NCBI GenBank assembly: GCA_947475225.1
Contig: CANJMQ010000044.1
Span: 1 to 34,300, forward strand
Direction of reading: 5' to 3'
DNA from: Bradyrhizobiaceae bacterium
GTDB taxonomy: Bacteria; Pseudomonadota; Alphaproteobacteria; Rhizobiales; Aestuariivirgaceae
DNA length: 34,300 nucleotides
The position numbers and the translations under genes were made by a program. Below the pieces are notes generated by a model. It had not been told where the DNA came from. It worked only from the letters and a program-made list of their open reading frames with translations, and did no database searches. Of this stretch, positions 21,540 to 29,831 are shown one piece after another; positions within the stretch are counted from its first letter, which is position 1, and every line of letters starts with the position of its first letter.

Positions 21540-24047
21540 ATGGATCAAGATTCGACCAACGGCGCAGGGCCGGACAAGCGGAACTGGCGCGAGCGTCTTG
21601 GCATCGGCGCGAAGGAACTTCCGAAGCTTTCGGACGAGTTTCGTGACGTCCCGCAGATGTCCACGCAGCCTCCACCGCCTGCTGGCACAGCCAAACCCGC
21701 GCCGCGCGCTCCGGTCACAAAACCAGCCCCGATGGCACCACGCGTAGCCGCCAGGCCCGCCCAGCCGCCTGAGGTTTCAACTGCACCTTCGATGCCGCCC
21801 ACACTCTCGCGTGCCACGCCGAAGGGGCCCGATAACGCAGCACAGGATGCGCTTGCCGAGAAGTTGCGCGCCCAGCGAGCCGCTGCCGAACGCCTTGCAG
21901 AGCAACGCGTTCAGGCCGCGCGCAGCCGGGCCGAGGGCAAAAAGGCCGACCCTGTTCCGCCGCCGCGGCCCACCACACCGCCAACGCGTGGGGCCGCCGG
22001 CAGCGCCCGCACTCCGGGCTTGCCCGTTCCACCGGCTGGTGCGCCGCGCCCGAAGTTCAGCTTTGCCGACGATAACCGCTCCGAGACGGGGCAACGCCCC
22101 GGCCTGACGGCCCCGCTGACCCCGCCGCGCCCAGCCCTTGGTGGTGATCGGGCCCCGCCGCCGTTCCTGCGCCCCTCTGCCGCCGGCAGCCTGGGTGCCC
22201 GCCCGCAGCCGGCTTTCCGGCAGACCACGACGGAAAGTGGTTCTGGGTACGTTGCTCCACCGCGCCTGCTCCCGCCTGGCACGCCGCGAACCGGCCTTGG
22301 GACCGATGCACCGGGTTATGGTGCATCGCGCCTTCCGGTGCGCCGCGCCGCCCCGGCTCTTGAACCATATACACGCGCGCCGCAGCCGGAACCCCGGGAC
22401 TTTCCGGAAGATGATCTGGATGATGATGGGCGCGCGGCCCCGCGCCTTGGCCGTCCGGGCGCTCCGCTGCGTGGACGCAGTCAGGACGATTTCGATGAGG
22501 TGTTCGAGGACGAACAGCCGCAGCGCAGCCGCGCCACCGCCCGCGACTACCAGTCTGCCTATGACGAGGGCGATGAAGGTTTTGCCGACGAGCCGCGTCG
22601 GTCCAGCGGCCCCTGGCTGCTGCTGCTGGCCTTGCTGGCCGCCGCCGTGCTCACCGGGGCCGTGGTTTGGTTCTACAGTGACAGCGTAAGGCATCTGGCC
22701 GGCGTGGGATCGTCTTCGAGTTCAGGATCGACGCCCGTCGTCACAGCCCCGGTCGAGCCGGCCAAAGTCGCCGCGCCCGATTCAACAGCTGGTGACGGCC
22801 AGACCGAGGCTCCCGCTGCGCGCAAGAAGCAGATTTATGATCGCATTGTGGGTGAGCAGGAAGTAACCGGCGAAATGCAGCCCACCGAGGAAACCCCGGT
22901 GCCACCGGAGGCAGCGCAGCCTGACGCGGCTGCCCAGCCTGCAGCAGACCAGGTTCCGAAGATCGAGCCGACAACCGGCAACAACCAGATCCCGGCGCCG
23001 GATGCGCCGAGCCAGGGAACAACTGGTCAGGGTCTTCCTGATCCGGAACCGCCACCGCCTCTGCCGATACCCGGCGCCGATGGCACGCAGGGCAATTTGG
23101 GTCTCAAGGGCGGTCAGCAAGTTGCTGCCGCCGCTGCGCAGCCGGGTCAAGGGGGCTCGGCTCCCCCGCCTCTTATCCCCAGTTCCACGCAGACCTCGTC
23201 GAGTAACGCCAATCCACCGCCGCCCCCGGGAAAAGCCACCGACGGGGCGGCTCTTGTTTCTGGGGTAGCCTCAAGCGACGCAATGGGCGGCGCCACACCA
23301 CCTGCTGCATCGGCGGACCCGGCCGTGACTGCTGAGTCGGACACGCAGACCACACCACCGGCCGCAAGCACGACACAGAATGCTTCGCAGCCTGCTGCAA
23401 CGCCCCCTACCAAGAAGAAGGCACCGGCCAAAAAGGCCGCGTCGAAGCAGACTTCCAGCAAACAGGCCAACTACGACAATCTCGGGTCCAAGCCGGTGGT
23501 TCTGGTGCCCCCCTCGCAGCAGGCTGCCGCGCAGAGCCAGAAATCCGCCGTCGTTTCGCAGCCCGTGACCACGGCGCCCGCCACCGCTGAGCAGCCCGCA
23601 GACCCAGTGCCACCCCCCCAGAAGCGCAAGTCAATCTTCGATCTCTTCACCGGAACATCGGGCGGCACGGCCACCACGACGAACGCCCCGGCGCCCGCGC
23701 AGGTCGCGTCTGTTGCGACCCAGACCAAGCAGACAACACCGCCCGCTGCAGCCACGCAGAAGGCTGCGCCCGCGTCCCCACCGGCGGCGTCGACGGGCGG
23801 CGGCTATGTGATCCAGCTTGCCTCGTTCCGTACCGACGCCGAAGCGAAGTCCGAGTATTCCAGGCTGGCTGGTGCCTATCCCAGCGTTGTGGGACCATTG
23901 AAATCACAGATCCGCCAGACAAATGTTGGTGGTAGCCCACGCTACCAGCTGGGCCTTGGCCCTCTGCCGACACGCGGCGACGCCACGCGGGTGTGCGGAG
24001 AACTGATCGCGGCGGGCGAGAGTGACTGCATAGTGAGGGGCCCGTGA
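21540..24047 (+). CDS. Large SPOR domain-containing membrane protein
   Basis: An 835-aa bitopic inner-membrane protein. The N-terminal 355 residues are cytoplasmic and low-complexity, rich in proline, alanine and arginine, with a conserved WRERLGIGAKELPKLSDEFRD block near residue 16. One membrane segment lies at about 357-379 (PWLLLLALLAAAVLTGAVVWF). A very long periplasmic linker of alanine, proline, threonine and glutamine follows, with a lysine-rich patch near 625. The SPOR domain is at about 755-832 (GGYVIQLASFRTDAEAKSEYSRL to ESDCIVRGP); by family it binds denuded peptidoglycan at division sites. It sits between argS and nagZ with 14 and 21 base gaps. The exact role in division is inferred; the linkers cannot be aligned usefully. 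Confidence 0.93.
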   Translation: MDQDSTNGAGPDKRNWRERLGIGAKELPKLSDEFRDVPQMSTQPPPPAGTAKPAPRAPVTKPAPMAPRVAARPAQPPEVSTAPSMPPTLSRATPKGPDNAAQDALAEKLRAQRAAAERLAEQRVQAARSRAEGKKADPVPPPRPTTPPTRGAAGSARTPGLPVPPAGAPRPKFSFADDNRSETGQRPGLTAPLTPPRPALGGDRAPPPFLRPSAAGSLGARPQPAFRQTTTESGSGYVAPPRLLPPGTPRTGLGTDAPGYGASRLPVRRAAPALEPYTRAPQPEPRDFPEDDLDDDGRAAPRLGRPGAPLRGRSQDDFDEVFEDEQPQRSRATARDYQSAYDEGDEGFADEPRRSSGPWLLLLALLAAAVLTGAVVWFYSDSVRHLAGVGSSSSSGSTPVVTAPVEPAKVAAPDSTAGDGQTEAPAARKKQIYDRIVGEQEVTGEMQPTEETPVPPEAAQPDAAAQPAADQVPKIEPTTGNNQIPAPDAPSQGTTGQGLPDPEPPPPLPIPGADGTQGNLGLKGGQQVAAAAAQPGQGGSAPPPLIPSSTQTSSSNANPPPPPGKATDGAALVSGVASSDAMGGATPPAASADPAVTAESDTQTTPPAASTTQNASQPAATPPTKKKAPAKKAASKQTSSKQANYDNLGSKPVVLVPPSQQAAAQSQKSAVVSQPVTTAPATAEQPADPVPPPQKRKSIFDLFTGTSGGTATTTNAPAPAQVASVATQTKQTTPPAAATQKAAPASPPAASTGGGYVIQLASFRTDAEAKSEYSRLAGAYPSVVGPLKSQIRQTNVGGSPRYQLGLGPLPTRGDATRVCGELIAAGESDCIVRGP

Positions 24048-24068
24048 TGCGGGTGCCAGCCTGATCCG

Positions 24069-25088
24069 ATGTCGGCAATCGGCGCATTCATCTCGGGTTG
24101 TTCCGGTCCGGTGTTGAACTCGACCGAGTGCGATTTTTTCGCGCGGACGAGGCCATGGGGGCTCATTCTCTTCAAGCGGAACTGTGAGACGCCGGATCAA
24201 CTGAGGACGCTGACCAGCACCTTCCGGGCCGCCGTGGGCCGCAAGAACGCGCCGGTGTTCATCGACCAGGAAGGTGGCCGTGTGCAGCGCCTCGGGCCAC
24301 CCAGCAACGCATGGCGGCGCTACCCGGCAGCGCGCTGCTATGGCGATGCCTTCAATGCAAGCGCCGTCACAGGGCTGCGGACAGCCCGCAATGTCGGACG
24401 GCTGATGGCTGAAGACCTGATTGCGGCGGGGATCACCGCGAACTGCGTTCCGGTGCTGGACGTGCCGCAGCCGGGTGCGCATGAGATCGTCGGTAACCGT
24501 GCCTACTCGGATCGTATCGAAGCCATCATGGCGCTGGCGCGGGCCCACGCGGCCGGTTTTGCAGATGGCGGTGTGTTGCCGGTCATCAAGCACATTCCCG
24601 GTCATGGACGCGCCAAGTCGGATAGCCACCTCGAACTGCCCGTGGTCGATGCAGCGCTTGTCGACCTAGAGGCGGTTGACTTCCCACCCTTCACCGCGAT
24701 GGCCGATGCGCCGATGGCGATGACGGCCCATGTCGTCTACACGTCGATCGACAAGACGGCACCGGCCACATTGTCCAAAAAAGTGATCGCGACCATTATC
24801 CGCAAGCAGATCGGATTCCGTGGGCTGCTGATGACCGACGACCTGTCGATGAAAGCGCTGTCGGGAAGTTATGCCGAGAAGACGAGACGCGCGCTGGATG
24901 CGGGCTGCGACATCGTCCTCCACTGCAACGGCCAGATGGAGCAGATGGAAGAGGTGGCCGCCGCCGCCGGTGTTCTGAAGGGAAAGGGACTGTCCCGCGC
25001 CAGGGCGGCACTGAAGGCCGCTCGCAGGCCACAGCCTTTCGACCGCAAGCAGGCGCTGAAGGACCTGGAGGCTGTGCTGCCGGCCTAA
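24069..25088 (+). CDS. nagZ: Beta-N-acetylhexosaminidase
   Basis: A 339-aa glycoside hydrolase family 3 enzyme that removes N-acetylglucosamine from cytoplasmic GlcNAc-anhydroMurNAc peptides in peptidoglycan recycling. The family motifs are all present: FIDQEGGRVQRL; the loop KHIPGHGRAKSDSHLELP that carries the catalytic histidine-aspartate pair; and the nucleophile region MTDDLSMKAL. There is no signal peptide, as expected for NagZ. In some bacteria its products induce AmpC beta-lactamase; no ampR/ampC is in view. It lies in the argS to scpB run, 154 bases before scpA. That gap (25089-25242) holds no gene; it contains a TGGGGATAA near-match to a DnaA box at 25161-25169. Confidence 0.96.
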   Translation: MSAIGAFISGCSGPVLNSTECDFFARTRPWGLILFKRNCETPDQLRTLTSTFRAAVGRKNAPVFIDQEGGRVQRLGPPSNAWRRYPAARCYGDAFNASAVTGLRTARNVGRLMAEDLIAAGITANCVPVLDVPQPGAHEIVGNRAYSDRIEAIMALARAHAAGFADGGVLPVIKHIPGHGRAKSDSHLELPVVDAALVDLEAVDFPPFTAMADAPMAMTAHVVYTSIDKTAPATLSKKVIATIIRKQIGFRGLLMTDDLSMKALSGSYAEKTRRALDAGCDIVLHCNGQMEQMEEVAAAAGVLKGKGLSRARAALKAARRPQPFDRKQALKDLEAVLPA

Positions 25089-25242
25089 GCCATATTTGTC
25101 TCTCGTCCCCGCTTCAGCAGGCAGGACAGTAGAGTAAGGGTCGTATCCCACTGGTGAATCTGGGGATAAGTTGCGGCAGAAAGGCGAATCACCCGCCATC
25201 CCTTGGTAACAAGGACATTACGAAATTGAGGATGATTCCGGC

Positions 25243-26082
25243 GTGAGCAGTCAGGACGAGCGCAACCACGAGCCTGTGGCCACCCCCGAGGGCTGGCCCG
25301 ACGGAGAGGCGCCGCTCCGCACCGAGCCCGTGGCCGTGACCGACGATGGCACGCTGATCGTCGACGTGGGTGGCTTCGAAGGCCCGCTCGACCTTCTTCT
25401 GGAACTGGCCCGTGCGCACAAGGTTGACCTCAAGCACATATCCATCCTGAAGCTTGCCGAGCAATATCTCGAATTCATTGAGAGGGCGCGCAAGCTGCAG
25501 CTCGAGGTCGCCGCGGACTATCTCGTGATGGCGGCATGGCTTGCCTACCTGAAATCGCGCCTCCTCATTCCCGCACCTCCGGGTTCTGAAGAACAGGAGC
25601 CCGCCGATCTTGCGGCGCGGCTGGCATTCCGGCTGCAGCGCCTGCAGGCGATGCGCACGGCCTCCGAAAACTTGATGAAACGCAGCGTGCTGGGCCGTGA
25701 CGTTTTCGCGCGCGGGGCGCCGGAACCTATCATCGTCGACACCAATCGCCAGTATGCCGACAACCTCATCGACCTCCTGAAGGCCTATGCCGACAGGCGC
25801 AAGAAGAAGATGGTGCACCAGATCTATGTACCCAAGCGCCACCCCACATGGTCCATCAAGGAGGCCCGCAATGCGCTGGAGCGCATGGTGGGCGTCATGG
25901 ACGACTGGGGCACGTTCGACATCTGGCTGGCGCAATACCTCACCGAGCCCGGCATGCGCCGCTCGGTGACGGCATCAAGTTTCACCGCAAGCCTTGAGCT
26001 TGCGCGCGAAGGCCTTCTCGAGTTGAGGCAGGAGGGGCCCTTCCGCCCCATCTATCTCAGGCGGCGGGCGAGTGCGGCCTGA
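25243..26082 (+). CDS. scpA: Segregation and condensation protein A
   Basis: A 279-aa kleisin subunit that joins the heads of SMC and binds ScpB in the chromosome condensation complex. The start is GTG with GAGGA 10 bases upstream. A polar N-terminal extension of about 40 residues precedes the canonical beginning GGFEGPLDLLLELARAHKVDL. ERARKLQLEVAADYLVMAAWLAYLKSRLLIP follows as the SMC-neck-binding helix region. The C-terminal winged helix is recognisable as FTASLELAREGLLELRQEGPFRPIYL. Length and layout match alphaproteobacterial ScpA. scpB begins 39 bases after its stop. An internal start nearer FEGPLD cannot be excluded. Confidence 0.96.
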   Translation: MSSQDERNHEPVATPEGWPDGEAPLRTEPVAVTDDGTLIVDVGGFEGPLDLLLELARAHKVDLKHISILKLAEQYLEFIERARKLQLEVAADYLVMAAWLAYLKSRLLIPAPPGSEEQEPADLAARLAFRLQRLQAMRTASENLMKRSVLGRDVFARGAPEPIIVDTNRQYADNLIDLLKAYADRRKKKMVHQIYVPKRHPTWSIKEARNALERMVGVMDDWGTFDIWLAQYLTEPGMRRSVTASSFTASLELAREGLLELRQEGPFRPIYLRRRASAA

Positions 26083-26121
26083 GGGCCGCGTGAGTGACGT
26101 TACAGAGTGAGGGACATGACC

Positions 26122-27012
26122 ATGCAGACGCAAGCTGTAGCAGTCGAGGACGACGAGGCGATGGAGCATGAGGCGGGTGTCGAGACCGTCGATGCTGGCC
26201 GTCCGGGCGAGGAAGAGGTCATGGCTATCGTCACCGAGGATGTGACGGAGATCGAGATCATCATAGAGGGATCCGCCGAGGACACGCCGGGTGCCGAGAC
26301 TGAGGACCAGCCATCTGCCACCGTGACGCGCCACCCGCGTGCCGACCGGAACCAGCATCTCCGCATCGTTGAAGCTATTCTCTTCGCCACCGCAGAGCCC
26401 GTAGACGTGGCACATCTCAAGGCCTTCCTGCCCGATGGAACGGATATCGCCAGTCTGCTCGTCGACCTGCAGTCGAATTACATCAACCGTGGTGTGAACC
26501 TCGTCGAGGTCGCGGGCAAGTGGCTGTTCCGCACCTCGGATGACCTGAGTTACCTGTTGCGCCGTGAGAAAACCGAGGAACGCAAGCTCTCGAAGGCGGC
26601 AATGGAGACGCTGGCCATCATCGCCTATCATCAGGCGGTGACGCGCGCCGAGATCGAAGACATTCGCGGCGTCGCCATCTCCAAGGGCACGCTTGACCAG
26701 CTTCTGGAAATCGGTTGGGTTCGTATGCGCGGCCGTCGCAAGACGCCCGGCCGCCCGGTGACCTATGGCACCACCGATGCCTTTCTCAGCCACTTCGGCC
26801 TCAACGAGGTGGGCGACCTGCCGGGCCTGCAGGAACTGAAGGGCGCGGGCCTTCTCGACGCCAACCTGCCGCCGGGCTTCGACATCCCGATGCCGCGTTC
26901 GAGCGACGACCTGCTGCCCGACGAGGATCCGTTGGACGGAACCGAGACGGACCAGCTGCCGCTCGAGATGCATCTACCCGATCAGGCCTCCTCGGAGCCG
27001 GTTCCCGAATAA
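26122..27012 (+). CDS. scpB: Segregation and condensation protein B
   Basis: A 296-aa partner of ScpA and SMC in chromosome condensation, made of two winged-helix domains. The first begins near residue 72 (HLRIVEAILFATAEPVDVAHLKAFLP). The second begins near 157 with the well-conserved KAAMETLAIIAYHQAVTRAEIEDIRG and continues to GRRKTPGRPVTYGTTDAFLSHFGL. The protein has a 65-residue acidic N-terminal extension and an acidic C-terminal tail of about 60 residues, both low-complexity. The ATG at 26122 is preferred because GAGGG lies 8 bases upstream; GTG 26107 and ATG 26116 are alternatives. In rhizobia tatABC often follows; here it does not. Confidence 0.96.
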   Translation: MQTQAVAVEDDEAMEHEAGVETVDAGRPGEEEVMAIVTEDVTEIEIIIEGSAEDTPGAETEDQPSATVTRHPRADRNQHLRIVEAILFATAEPVDVAHLKAFLPDGTDIASLLVDLQSNYINRGVNLVEVAGKWLFRTSDDLSYLLRREKTEERKLSKAAMETLAIIAYHQAVTRAEIEDIRGVAISKGTLDQLLEIGWVRMRGRRKTPGRPVTYGTTDAFLSHFGLNEVGDLPGLQELKGAGLLDANLPPGFDIPMPRSSDDLLPDEDPLDGTETDQLPLEMHLPDQASSEPVPE

Positions 27013-27065
27013 AATCACGCCGGGACCGCACAGCAAGTTGTTGCGTGCCCGACGGCCAGGCGCAC

Positions 27066-27074
27066 TTATCCACA
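27066..27074 (+). promoter_or_regulatory. Consensus DnaA box
   Basis: TTATCCACA matches the DnaA box consensus 9 of 9. A 7-of-9 relative (TTACCCGCA) starts at 27083. The site is between scpB and a small minus-strand ORF. The 27013-27102 gap has no strong terminator. A single box can occur by chance in a window of this size. Confidence 0.45.
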
Positions 27075-27102
27075 AACTGAACTTACCCGCAAACCGATAA
27101 GA

Positions 27103-27288
27103 CTATGCCGAGACCGCTTCGCGCCGCAGCGCAGCACGGGCAATTGCGGCCTCGGCGCGCTGGATTATATCCGGATTTCCGGTCGCGACCGCATTCCACA
27201 GGAAGGCGCGCACCACCGCGGGGTGGTTCAGGTGATCGGCGACATCAAAACGCCGCCATGTGGACTCACGCGAATCGTCAGCGCTCAT
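27103..27288 (-). CDS. Small protein resembling the N-terminal half of addiction-module antidote proteins
   Basis: A 61-aa product with no membrane segment or cysteine. The stretch RRFDVADHLNHPAVVRAFLW, followed by a helix with TGNPDIIQRAEAAIARAA, resembles the N-terminal half of HigA/HI1420-type antidote proteins (usual pattern FDAAEYLdspe..aaYLnaAlEdGDp). The C-terminal helix-turn-helix half of that family is missing. The start at 27288 has GGAG directly against the ATG, which is too close to be a good ribosome binding site. No toxin gene is adjacent. It could be a short stand-alone protein or a decayed remnant; expression is uncertain. Confidence 0.5.
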   Translation of the reverse strand: MSADDSRESTWRRFDVADHLNHPAVVRAFLWNAVATGNPDIIQRAEAAIARAALRREAVSA

Positions 27289-27341
27289 CTCCGCAGTATG
27301 GCGGGGGCGTGAGCGCTGAGCTTCACAAAACTGTCACATAT

Positions 27342-28823
27342 TCACAGCTGAATGTAAGTGTTCTTCACTTGGCAGTACTTGTCCATGGCGTGGAGCGACT
27401 TGTCCCGCCCGATACCGGACTGCTTGTATCCGCCGAAGGGATTGCTGATGTCGGAGCCCCAGACATTGTTGATGACCACGGTGCCCGCCTTCAGGCGGCG
27501 GGCGAGGCGGTGGGCGCGGCTCACATCACGGGTCCAGAGGTTCGCCTGCAGCCCATAGATTGAGTCATTGGCAATCCGCACGGCTTCCTCCTCGTCCTTG
27601 AAGGACAGGGCGACGACGACCGGGCCGAAGATTTCCTCCTGGGCAATCTTCATGTCGTTCCGCACGTCGGTGAACACAGTGGGCTCGATGTAAGCGCCGC
27701 CGGTGGACTGGCGGGCTTGCGCGCCGCCCGTGGCGACTGTGGCGCCTGCCTTTCGACCCTCGGCGATGTAGCCCAGCACGCGGTTCATCTGGTCGGCATC
27801 GACAACCGCACCCATCGAGGTGCTGGGGTCGAGAGGGTCGGCGGGCGTCCAGGGCTTGGCGTGCTTGGCCACAAGGGCCACGAACTCGTCGCGGATCTTG
27901 TCCTCGACAAGGATGCGGGTGGGCGCGTTGCAGCTCTGGCCGGAATTGTAGAATACGCCATCAGCGGATGTCTTGGCGATGTGCTCGAGGTTGCCGGCAT
28001 CGGCGAAGACGATGTTGGGCGACTTGCCGCCGGTCTCGAGCGAGACATGCTTCATGTTGGACTCTCCCGCATAGCGGAGGAAATACTTGCCGACCACGGT
28101 GGAACCGGTGAAGGCCACCATGTCAACGTCCATGTGGCGGCCCAAGGCCTGGCCCGCTGTCTCGCCAAAGCCAGGGAGGACCTGCAGAACGCCATCGGGA
28201 ATGCCGGCCTCTGCCGCCAGCTCGGCGACGCGCAGCATGGTGAGCGGCGACTGCTCGGCGGGCTTGACGATGATCGAGTTGCCCGTGGCGAGTGCGGGGC
28301 CGAGCTTCCACGAGGCCATCATCAAAGGATAGTTCCATGGCACCACGGCAGCGACCACACCAATGGGCTCACGTGTGATGAGCGAGACGGAGTCGGGGCG
28401 GTAGGGCGCCACCTCGTCATAGACCTTGTCGGCAGCCTCCGCGTACCACTGGATGGCCTGGATCGAGCCCGGAATGTCGCCGCCTGCGGAGGCCGAGATC
28501 GGCTTCCCCATGTCGAGGGTCTCGAGAAGCGCCAGCTCGTCCTTGTGCTTCGCCATCAACTCCGCAAACTTCAGCATCACCTTCTTGCGCTTGGCCGGGT
28601 GGCAGGCCGACCATGATCCCTTCTCGAACACGGAGCGGGCGGCGGTGACGGCGCGGTTCACATCCGCGGCGTCACATTCCGCCACCTTGGTGAGAACCCG
28701 GCCATCGATCGGCGAGACGCAGTCGAAGGTTTTGCCGGAAGCGGCGGCCACGTATTTGCCGTTGATGAAGGCCTGATTGCGGTAGCTCAAGGTGGGGATC
28801 AAGGCGCGGTAATCGACGGGCAT
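27342..28823 (-). CDS. Aldehyde dehydrogenase, PuuC-like (gamma-glutamyl-gamma-aminobutyraldehyde dehydrogenase type)
   Basis: A 493-aa NAD(P)-dependent aldehyde dehydrogenase. The catalytic set is intact: N164 in VPWNYP, E263 in LETGGKSPN and C298 in NSGQSCNAPTR. Its N-terminal pattern (QAFINGKYVAAASGKTFD) and the ending FGGYKQSGIGRDKSLHAMDKY closely resemble E. coli PuuC, which oxidises gamma-glutamyl-gamma-aminobutyraldehyde in putrescine breakdown. That suggests an amine-derived or other omega-aminoaldehyde substrate, but PuuC-like enzymes are broad, so substrate is inference. The start at 28823 has GGAGAG 4 to 6 bases upstream. Other putrescine genes are not in this window. The start codon lies only 33 bases beyond the rpmG terminator hairpin. 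Confidence 0.93.
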   Translation of the reverse strand: MPVDYRALIPTLSYRNQAFINGKYVAAASGKTFDCVSPIDGRVLTKVAECDAADVNRAVTAARSVFEKGSWSACHPAKRKKVMLKFAELMAKHKDELALLETLDMGKPISASAGGDIPGSIQAIQWYAEAADKVYDEVAPYRPDSVSLITREPIGVVAAVVPWNYPLMMASWKLGPALATGNSIIVKPAEQSPLTMLRVAELAAEAGIPDGVLQVLPGFGETAGQALGRHMDVDMVAFTGSTVVGKYFLRYAGESNMKHVSLETGGKSPNIVFADAGNLEHIAKTSADGVFYNSGQSCNAPTRILVEDKIRDEFVALVAKHAKPWTPADPLDPSTSMGAVVDADQMNRVLGYIAEGRKAGATVATGGAQARQSTGGAYIEPTVFTDVRNDMKIAQEEIFGPVVVALSFKDEEEAVRIANDSIYGLQANLWTRDVSRAHRLARRLKAGTVVINNVWGSDISNPFGGYKQSGIGRDKSLHAMDKYCQVKNTYIQL

Positions 28824-28850
28824 GGGTCTCTCCGGAAACGAGGGGTCAGA

Positions 28851-28884
28851 AAAGCGAAAGGCACCGCCCATGGGCGATGCCTTT
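28851..28884 (-). terminator. Rho-independent terminator of rpmG
   Basis: On the minus strand a 14-base-pair stem with one U-G pair (28857-28884) is followed by TTTCGCTTTT. The central CCATGG leaves a minimal loop. It is 26 bases after the rpmG stop and directly upstream of the aldehyde dehydrogenase gene. Confidence 0.8.
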
Positions 28885-28910
28885 TCGATTTGGGCCGTGA
28901 AGGTCCAAGA

Positions 28911-29078
28911 TTACTTGATCTTGGTTTCCTTGAATTCGACATGCTTGCGCGCCACGGGGTCGTACTTCTTGAACGACAGCTTGTCGGTCTTGGTGCGCGA
29001 GTTCTTCTTGGTCACGTAGAAATAGCCGGTGTCGGCGGACGACGCGAGCTTGATCTTGATAACGTTGCCTTTGGCCAT
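28911..29078 (-). CDS. rpmG: 50S ribosomal protein L33
   Basis: A 55-aa ribosomal protein of the large subunit, encoded on the complement. It begins [20 protein letters not shown], continues [20 protein letters not shown] and ends VEFKETKIK. It lacks the CxxC pairs of the zinc-binding L33 form, so it is the zinc-independent paralogue type. GGAG lies 6 bases before the ATG. It follows the NUDIX gene after 54 bases and is closed by a terminator. rnr-DUF983-NUDIX-rpmG is a familiar alphaproteobacterial order; here it is interrupted once upstream. Confidence 0.98.
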   Translation of the reverse strand: MAKGNVIKIKLASSADTGYFYVTKKNSRTKTDKLSFKKYDPVARKHVEFKETKIK

Positions 29079-29132
29079 AATGGTCTCCAAAACGGGAATT
29101 TGCAGCGGATAGACCCGAAATGCCGGGCAAAG

Positions 29133-29831
29133 TCAAGGCGCGGGGGGAATCTCGTCCTCGACCCAGTTTTTGCCCCGGTAATACTGGAAAGAGGCAGTGC
29201 AATCATGGGGCGGGAGCTGGCCCTGATCGAGGAACGGCTTCAGCCGCCGCAGGGCATCGATGGTGATGAGCGGAAGGTCCAGCGAGGCGATTTCGTCGAG
29301 CGTCAGCCAGGACAGCGTGAGGAGCTCGCCGCCGCCGTCATGGTGCGGCTGATCGATGTTGGACAGGCTTTCGGCATCTGCCACGAAAAACCGGGAATCA
29401 TAACGCCGGGTGCGGCCCGGCGGCGTGATCGCCCGCATGAACAGGGTGAGGCCTGAGAGGTCCGGGGCGTCCTCGAGGCGCGATCGGCCGAACAGCAGCC
29501 CCGCTTCTTCCCAGGTCTCCCGCACAGCGGCGTAGGCCACCCCGCGCGCACGGGTCTCGGTGGGCTTGCCGCGCATGCGGTGCAGGAGTTTGGCCAGCGT
29601 GGCGGGGTGCAGGTCGCGCACCGGCTTCACCCGGCAGTCGGCGGCGTCCAGACGGCCACCGGGAAAGACGTATTTGTTGGGCATGAAGGCGTGGCCCTGT
29701 GCGCGTTGGCCCATCAGGATGCGCGGGGAACCCGCGCCCTTGCGGACGAGGATCAACGTTGCCGAATCCCTCGGCTTAAAAACCTTGGCGTGGACCTTGG
29801 AGCCGACAAATTCCGGGTGGTCGTAGCTCAT
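29133..29831 (-). CDS. NUDIX hydrolase, NUDT19-like with split Nudix box
   Basis: A 232-aa hydrolase of the Nudix superfamily, which cleaves nucleoside diphosphates linked to another moiety. The catalytic helix reads R104-E-T-W-E108-E109-A-G111. The glycine pair FPGGR that should start the Nudix box lies at 57-60, separated from the helix by about 40 extra residues. That split box is typical of NUDT19-type relatives, some of which cleave CoA and its esters, so a CoA pyrophosphatase role is possible but unproven. Its ATG overlaps the DUF983 stop as ATGA, showing translational coupling. It is followed by rpmG. Length agrees with bacterial members. Confidence 0.9.
   Translation of the reverse strand: MSYDHPEFVGSKVHAKVFKPRDSATLILVRKGAGSPRILMGQRAQGHAFMPNKYVFPGGRLDAADCRVKPVRDLHPATLAKLLHRMRGKPTETRARGVAYAAVRETWEEAGLLFGRSRLEDAPDLSGLTLFMRAITPPGRTRRYDSRFFVADAESLSNIDQPHHDGGGELLTLSWLTLDEIASLDLPLITIDALRRLKPFLDQGQLPPHDCTASFQYYRGKNWVEDEIPPAP

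Noticed and set aside
21540..24047. Tandem repeats in the SPOR protein linker as a repeat array or CRISPR-like element
   Set aside because: The low complexity is compositional (Pro, Ala, Thr, Gln codons) without regular repeat units or spacers.
25975..26973. A 332-codon minus-strand frame opposite scpB
   Set aside because: Shadow of scpB; no start signal and no recognisable motif.
27013..27102. A replication origin around the DnaA box
   Set aside because: Only one perfect box, no AT-rich unwinding region and no dnaA, dnaN or hemE neighbours.
27717..28616. A 299-codon plus-strand frame opposite the aldehyde dehydrogenase
   Set aside because: Antisense shadow of a gene with an intact active site.
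28846..29202. A 118-codon minus-strand frame overlapping rpmG
   Set aside because: It is out of frame with the unmistakable L33 coding sequence at 28911-29078.
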